8,172 nt of DNA. Origin: CAZFQD01 sp964520885. GTDB taxonomy: Bacteria > Bacillota > Clostridia > Oscillospirales > SIG519. This document shows positions 5,134 to 8,172 of the stretch, piece after piece; positions within the stretch are counted from its first letter, which is position 1, and every line of letters begins with the position of its first letter. A program made the position numbers and the translations under genes. The DNA is taken from assembly GCA_964520885.1 (NCBI GenBank), contig CAZFQD010000101.1, positions 1-8,172 of the forward strand. Direction: 5' to 3'. The notes under the pieces were generated by a model, which was not told the origin of the DNA, did no database searches, and was given only the letters and a program-made list of their open reading frames with translations.

Positions 5134-5163
5134 CGGGTCGCCGAAGGCGGCGACACCCTACAA
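5134..5163 (-). repeat. REP-like hairpin with GTAG leader, right copy
   Basis: On the minus strand TTGTAGGG (5163-5156) leads into a GC-rich hairpin: GTCGCCG (5137-5143) pairs with CGGCGAC (5148-5154) around AAGG, and a GG/CC extension with one bulged A lengthens the stem. It ends CCGA-like, as does the left copy at 2681-2709, but in opposite orientation. It lies 25 nt after the peptidase stop codon. No U tract follows on the plus strand, so termination is uncertain. Confidence 0.7.
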
Positions 5164-5173
5164 GTAAAATTAT

Positions 5174-5210
5174 TTGTTCATTTATCAAAGACAAGAAATA
5201 AAGAAAATAG
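5174..5210 (+). repeat. Inverted repeat bracketing the accessory genes, right copy
   Basis: Positions 5174-5198 are the perfect reverse complement of 2831-2855 and 5199-5208 matches the minus strand of 2809-2818. The downstream AAAGAAAATAG plus T tract (5200-5220) matches 1563-1583 at 19 of 21 bases. It separates the peptidase gene from dnaG. Confidence 0.85.
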
Positions 5211-5223
5211 TTTTTTTACCTAC

Positions 5224-5265
5224 ATTTTCAACTTTCAATTTTCAACTTATTAAGCTCCTCATTCC
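5224..5265 (-). repeat. Heptad array upstream of dnaG
   Basis: Plus-strand units ATTTTCA, ACTTTCA, ATTTTCA, ACTTATT, AAGCTCC and TCATTCC keep a 7-nt register. Their reverse complements (TGAAAAT, TGAAAGT, GGAATGA) are the units of the array after dgt and of the array before dgt, so this one is inverted relative to the array at 2640-2681. Confidence 0.7.
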
Positions 5266-5279
5266 TAATTAGAAAGCCG

Positions 5280-7040
5280 GTGTTTCCCTTGCTTCCAGAG
5301 AGTTTTTTACAAGAAATAAGAGACAGAAATGATGCTGAAAGTATCATTTCAAGATATGTTCGTCTTAAAAGAGGCGGAGGAAAATTGGTTGGGCTTTGCC
5401 CTTTTCACAATGAAAAAACCGCATCATTTACAGTGTTTGAGGACACGCAATCCTTTTATTGCTTTGGCTGTGGAGTCGGTGGGGATATTATAACTTTCAT
5501 TAAAATGATTGAAAATCTTGATTATATGGATGCAATTAGGCTATTAGCCGAGCAATCCGGTTTAGAGGTGCCGGACAATAATTCTTCTTTTGAAGGAACT
5601 TCTAAACTAAGAGAAAAAATTCTTTTAATGAATAAAATTGCGGCTAATTTTTTTCATAAAAACTTAAATTCCCCTAAGGGTAAGATTGCAAAGGAATATG
5701 TTAATAATCGTCAATTAACCGCTAACACAATTACACGATTTGGCATTGGCATTGCATTTGACGAATGGGATGGATTGTTAAAAGAATTAAAACAAAACGG
5801 CTATTCTCAAGAGGAAATTTGTTCTGCCGGATTAGCTATTAAAAACGAAAAAGGGGATTGCTATGATAGATTTAGAAATAGGCTAATATTCCCTATAATT
5901 GATGTGCGAGGTAATGTTATTGCTTTTGGTGGCAGGGTTTTAGATAATTCTATGCCAAAATATTTGAATTCACCAGACACATTAGTGTTTAAAAAATCCC
6001 TTAATCTTTTTGCTTTAAATTTTGCAAAAAGCAGTGCAAGTGGGCGGCTTATTTTAGCCGAAGGGTATATGGATGTTATTTCAATGCACCAAGCAGGCTT
6101 TACAGAGGCAGTAGCAACCTTAGGAACAGCAATTACTCAACAACAAGCAAGACTTATTTCTCGCTATACAAAAAATGTAATTATTGCTTATGATGCTGAT
6201 AGTGCAGGACAAAAAGCAACCGGGAAGGCAATTGAACTTTTATCAAGTTTAGGAGTTATTGTTAAGGTGCTGAAAATTACCGGTGGAAAAGACCCTGATG
6301 AATACATAAAAACCTTTGGAGTAGAAAAATTTAAGACTTTGATTTCAGGCAGTGGAAATCATATAGAGTATAGAATAAACGATTTGCGGGCAAAATATAA
6401 TTTAGAAGATGCACAAGATACAATTAGTTTTTTGCGTCAAGCCGCCGAAGTTTTTGTTTCAGTTAGAAATGCCATTGAAAGAGAAGTCTATATTAATAAA
6501 ATCGCAAGCGAAACTAATATTAGTAAAGAAAAATTTGAAATAGAGGTTAACAAAAGGATAAAGGAAAAAGGCAAAAAACTTTTTTTAGATGATTTTAAAG
6601 CAAAAAATGCAATGCTCACAGGCATTAGAGATACGGTAAACCCTCAAAAGGCAAAAAATTTACTTGGTGCTAAGGCTGAAGAAAAGTTAATCTCTCTTTT
6701 TATGCAAAACCCAGATTTTTATCAATTTATTACTGAACGAATTAGCGAGGATGACTTTGTTACTGATTTTAATAAACGAGTTTTTGTTTATATAAGGGAT
6801 AGAATAGAACAAAATTTAAGCCTTGATTTTATTATGCTAAGCAAAGATTTTTCTAATGATGAAATGAGTAAAATTATTGGCTTTTGTGCTAATGGAAAAC
6901 TTACTCATATGAACACAAAAGAAGAGACCGACGATTATATTAACACAATAAAAAAAGCAAAAAATAAATCTACCCTTAAAGATATTAAAGATATGTCTAT
7001 GGAAGATTGGAGCAATAGTTTTAAAAATAAGAGCAAGTAA
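5280..7040 (+). CDS. dnaG: DNA primase
   Basis: Synthesises RNA primers for the replication fork together with the replicative helicase. It has 586 aa, the usual length. The N-terminal CHC2 zinc-binding domain shows C40-P-F-H43 and C61-F-G-C64. The RNA polymerase core has the basic motif RFRNRLIFPI (197-206), IAFGGR (214-219) and KYLNSPDT (227-234). The Toprim fold carries catalytic E261 in EGYMD, D305 and D307 in DADSAG, and GGKDPDEY (335-342). The C-terminal helical part (roughly 450-586) is the helicase-interaction domain. The start is GTG at 5280, judged from the conserved FPLLPESFLQEIRDRND beginning. The only upstream purine tract, AGAAAG (5271-5276), sits about 3 nt away, so the ribosome site is weak or atypical. 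It is followed after 22 nt by rpoD, with which it is surely co-transcribed. No clear promoter is seen in the repeat-filled gap 5110-5279. Confidence 0.97.
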   Translation: MFPLLPESFLQEIRDRNDAESIISRYVRLKRGGGKLVGLCPFHNEKTASFTVFEDTQSFYCFGCGVGGDIITFIKMIENLDYMDAIRLLAEQSGLEVPDNNSSFEGTSKLREKILLMNKIAANFFHKNLNSPKGKIAKEYVNNRQLTANTITRFGIGIAFDEWDGLLKELKQNGYSQEEICSAGLAIKNEKGDCYDRFRNRLIFPIIDVRGNVIAFGGRVLDNSMPKYLNSPDTLVFKKSLNLFALNFAKSSASGRLILAEGYMDVISMHQAGFTEAVATLGTAITQQQARLISRYTKNVIIAYDADSAGQKATGKAIELLSSLGVIVKVLKITGGKDPDEYIKTFGVEKFKTLISGSGNHIEYRINDLRAKYNLEDAQDTISFLRQAAEVFVSVRNAIEREVYINKIASETNISKEKFEIEVNKRIKEKGKKLFLDDFKAKNAMLTGIRDTVNPQKAKNLLGAKAEEKLISLFMQNPDFYQFITERISEDDFVTDFNKRVFVYIRDRIEQNLSLDFIMLSKDFSNDEMSKIIGFCANGKLTHMNTKEETDDYINTIKKAKNKSTLKDIKDMSMEDWSNSFKNKSK

Positions 7041-7062
7041 AAAGAAAGGAATGAAACTTAAT

Positions 7063-8172
7063 ATGAGCGAATTAAAAGAAAAAAAAACAGTTATTAATAA
7101 ATTAATTGAAACTGGCAAAGCTAATAGTTCGTTAAATGCTAAGGATATTATTAATGCTCTTGAAGAACTTGAATTAGAACCTGCACAAATTGAAAAATTC
7201 TATGACACTTTGGATCGTTTGGGCATAGAAATATTAGAAGACATAGAGAACTTAAAAAACTACAAAATTGAAGAATTAGAAAATGCTGAAGATGAGGTTA
7301 CATTAGACCCGGAACAAATTGAAAAATCTTTATTGTCAGAAGGCGTAAAAATTGATGACCCTGTTAAAGTTTACTTAAAGGAAATTGGGCAGGTTGACCT
7401 TTTAACTCCTGAAGAGGAGCAAATATTAGCTACTTTAATAGAACAAGGCAATCAACAAGCTAAAATAAAATTGGCAGAAGCTAATCTAAGGTTGGTTGTA
7501 AGCATAGCTAAAAGATATGTTGGAAGAGGTTTGCAATTTTTAGATTTAATTCAAGAAGGAAATTTAGGGCTTATTAAAGCTGTTGATAAATTTGATTATA
7601 CTAAGGGTTATAAATTTTCCACTTATGCTACATGGTGGATTAGACAAGCAATAACAAGAGCAATTGCTGACCAAGCAAGAACTATTAGGATACCTGTGCA
7701 TATGGTTGAAATTATTAATAAGGTAGTGCGAGTTGAAAGACAATTACTTCAAGAATTGGGAAGACAACCTGAAGTAAATGAAATTGCAGCTGAACTGGAT
7801 TTGTCTCCAAAAAAGGTGCGAGAAATTATGAAAATTGCTCAAGAGCCAATTTCTCTTGAAACTCCTATTGGCGAGGAAGAGGATAGCCATTTGGGCGATT
7901 TTATTCCAGACAGTGATATTTTAACTCCATCTGATGCCACCTCAAATATATTTTTAAAGGAAGAATTAGCACAAGTATTAAACACTTTATCTCCGAGAGA
8001 AGAAAAGGTTTTAAGGCTTCGTTTTGGTTTAGAAGATAGCCATATGAGAACCTTAGAGGAAGTGGGCAAGGAATTTGAGGTTACAAGGGAAAGAATAAGA
8101 CAAATAGAGGCGAAGGCTTTGAGAAAATTAAGGCATCCAAGCAGAAGCAAAAGATTAAAAGACTTTTTGGAA
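7063..8172 (+). CDS. rpoD: RNA polymerase housekeeping sigma factor (sigma-70/SigA), partial at 3' edge
   Basis: Directs RNA polymerase to -35/-10 promoters of housekeeping genes. The frame is open for 370 codons to the window edge. It ends in RHPSRSKRLKDFLE, the normal C-terminus of the family, so probably only the stop codon is missing. Regions in order: a degenerate region 1.1 (about 1-97), region 1.2 starting DPVKVYLKEIG (99-109), region 2 with ANLRLVVSIAKRYVGRG and FLDLIQEGNLGLI (159-171), the -10 recognition helix TYATWWIRQAITRAIADQ (187-204), region 3, and region 4 with SPREEKVLRLRFGL and the -35 helix-turn-helix EEVGKEFEVTRERIRQIEAK (332-351). The ATG at 7063 lies 12 nt after AGGA (7047-7050). 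An in-frame ATG at 7051 is rejected because it touches that ribosome site. It is the second gene of the dnaG-rpoD operon. Confidence 0.97.
   Translation, partial: MSELKEKKTVINKLIETGKANSSLNAKDIINALEELELEPAQIEKFYDTLDRLGIEILEDIENLKNYKIEELENAEDEVTLDPEQIEKSLLSEGVKIDDPVKVYLKEIGQVDLLTPEEEQILATLIEQGNQQAKIKLAEANLRLVVSIAKRYVGRGLQFLDLIQEGNLGLIKAVDKFDYTKGYKFSTYATWWIRQAITRAIADQARTIRIPVHMVEIINKVVRVERQLLQELGRQPEVNEIAAELDLSPKKVREIMKIAQEPISLETPIGEEEDSHLGDFIPDSDILTPSDATSNIFLKEELAQVLNTLSPREEKVLRLRFGLEDSHMRTLEEVGKEFEVTRERIRQIEAKALRKLRHPSRSKRLKDFLE

Noticed and set aside
7051..7062. ATG at 7051 as rpoD start
   Set aside because: It is in frame but directly abuts AGGA, leaving no room for ribosome binding; ATG 7063 is spaced properly.
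6837..8150. Minus-strand frames opposite dnaG/rpoD (6837-7118, 7839-8150)
   Set aside because: They lie antisense to highly conserved genes and have no ribosome site.

Overview
The window reads as chromosomal DNA of a low-GC Bacillota, most likely an uncultured member of the Clostridia. The evidence is the gene order dGTPase, dnaG primase, rpoD (housekeeping sigma factor), AT-rich codon use, A/G-rich ribosome binding sites and a CCA-encoding tRNA-Arg. A run of exactly 100 N (212-311) marks a scaffold join in a draft assembly. The species cannot be named from the sequence.

Layout. Positions 1-646 hold no protein gene. They carry two copies of an unusual repeat made of small hairpins joined by the heptamer GTGATAT or its reverse complement ATATCAC, and the assembly gap lies inside the first copy. 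A minus-strand tRNA-Arg(ACG) follows at 647-723, with its own promoter and rho-independent terminator. On the plus strand come a flavodoxin-fold NAD(P)H-dependent oxidoreductase (879-1454), an HD-domain dGTP triphosphohydrolase (1637-2641), two accessory genes (3052-3837, an all-helical DUF5677-like protein, and 3940-5109, a putative HExxH zinc peptidase with a C-terminal zinc ribbon), then dnaG (5280-7040) and rpoD (7063 to the window edge, apparently lacking only its stop codon).

How the genes fit together. dgt, dnaG and rpoD form the conserved macromolecular-synthesis neighbourhood: dNTP control, primer synthesis and housekeeping transcription. dnaG and rpoD are only 22 bases apart and are almost certainly co-transcribed. 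The two accessory genes split dgt from dnaG, look markedly more AT-rich than their neighbours, and are bracketed by a perfect 25-nt inverted repeat and by two oppositely oriented REP-like hairpins preceded by GTAG. This suggests a later insertion into a repeat-rich intergenic site.

The intergenic DNA is itself unusual. Every larger gap between the plus-strand protein genes from 1446 to 5265, except 3838-3939, contains short arrays with a 7-nt period, hairpin REP-like elements, or degenerate copies of dispersed repeats. The strongest candidates for something undescribed are the heptamer-punctuated hairpin cluster (441-625) and the repeat-bracketed two-gene module (about 2681-5265).
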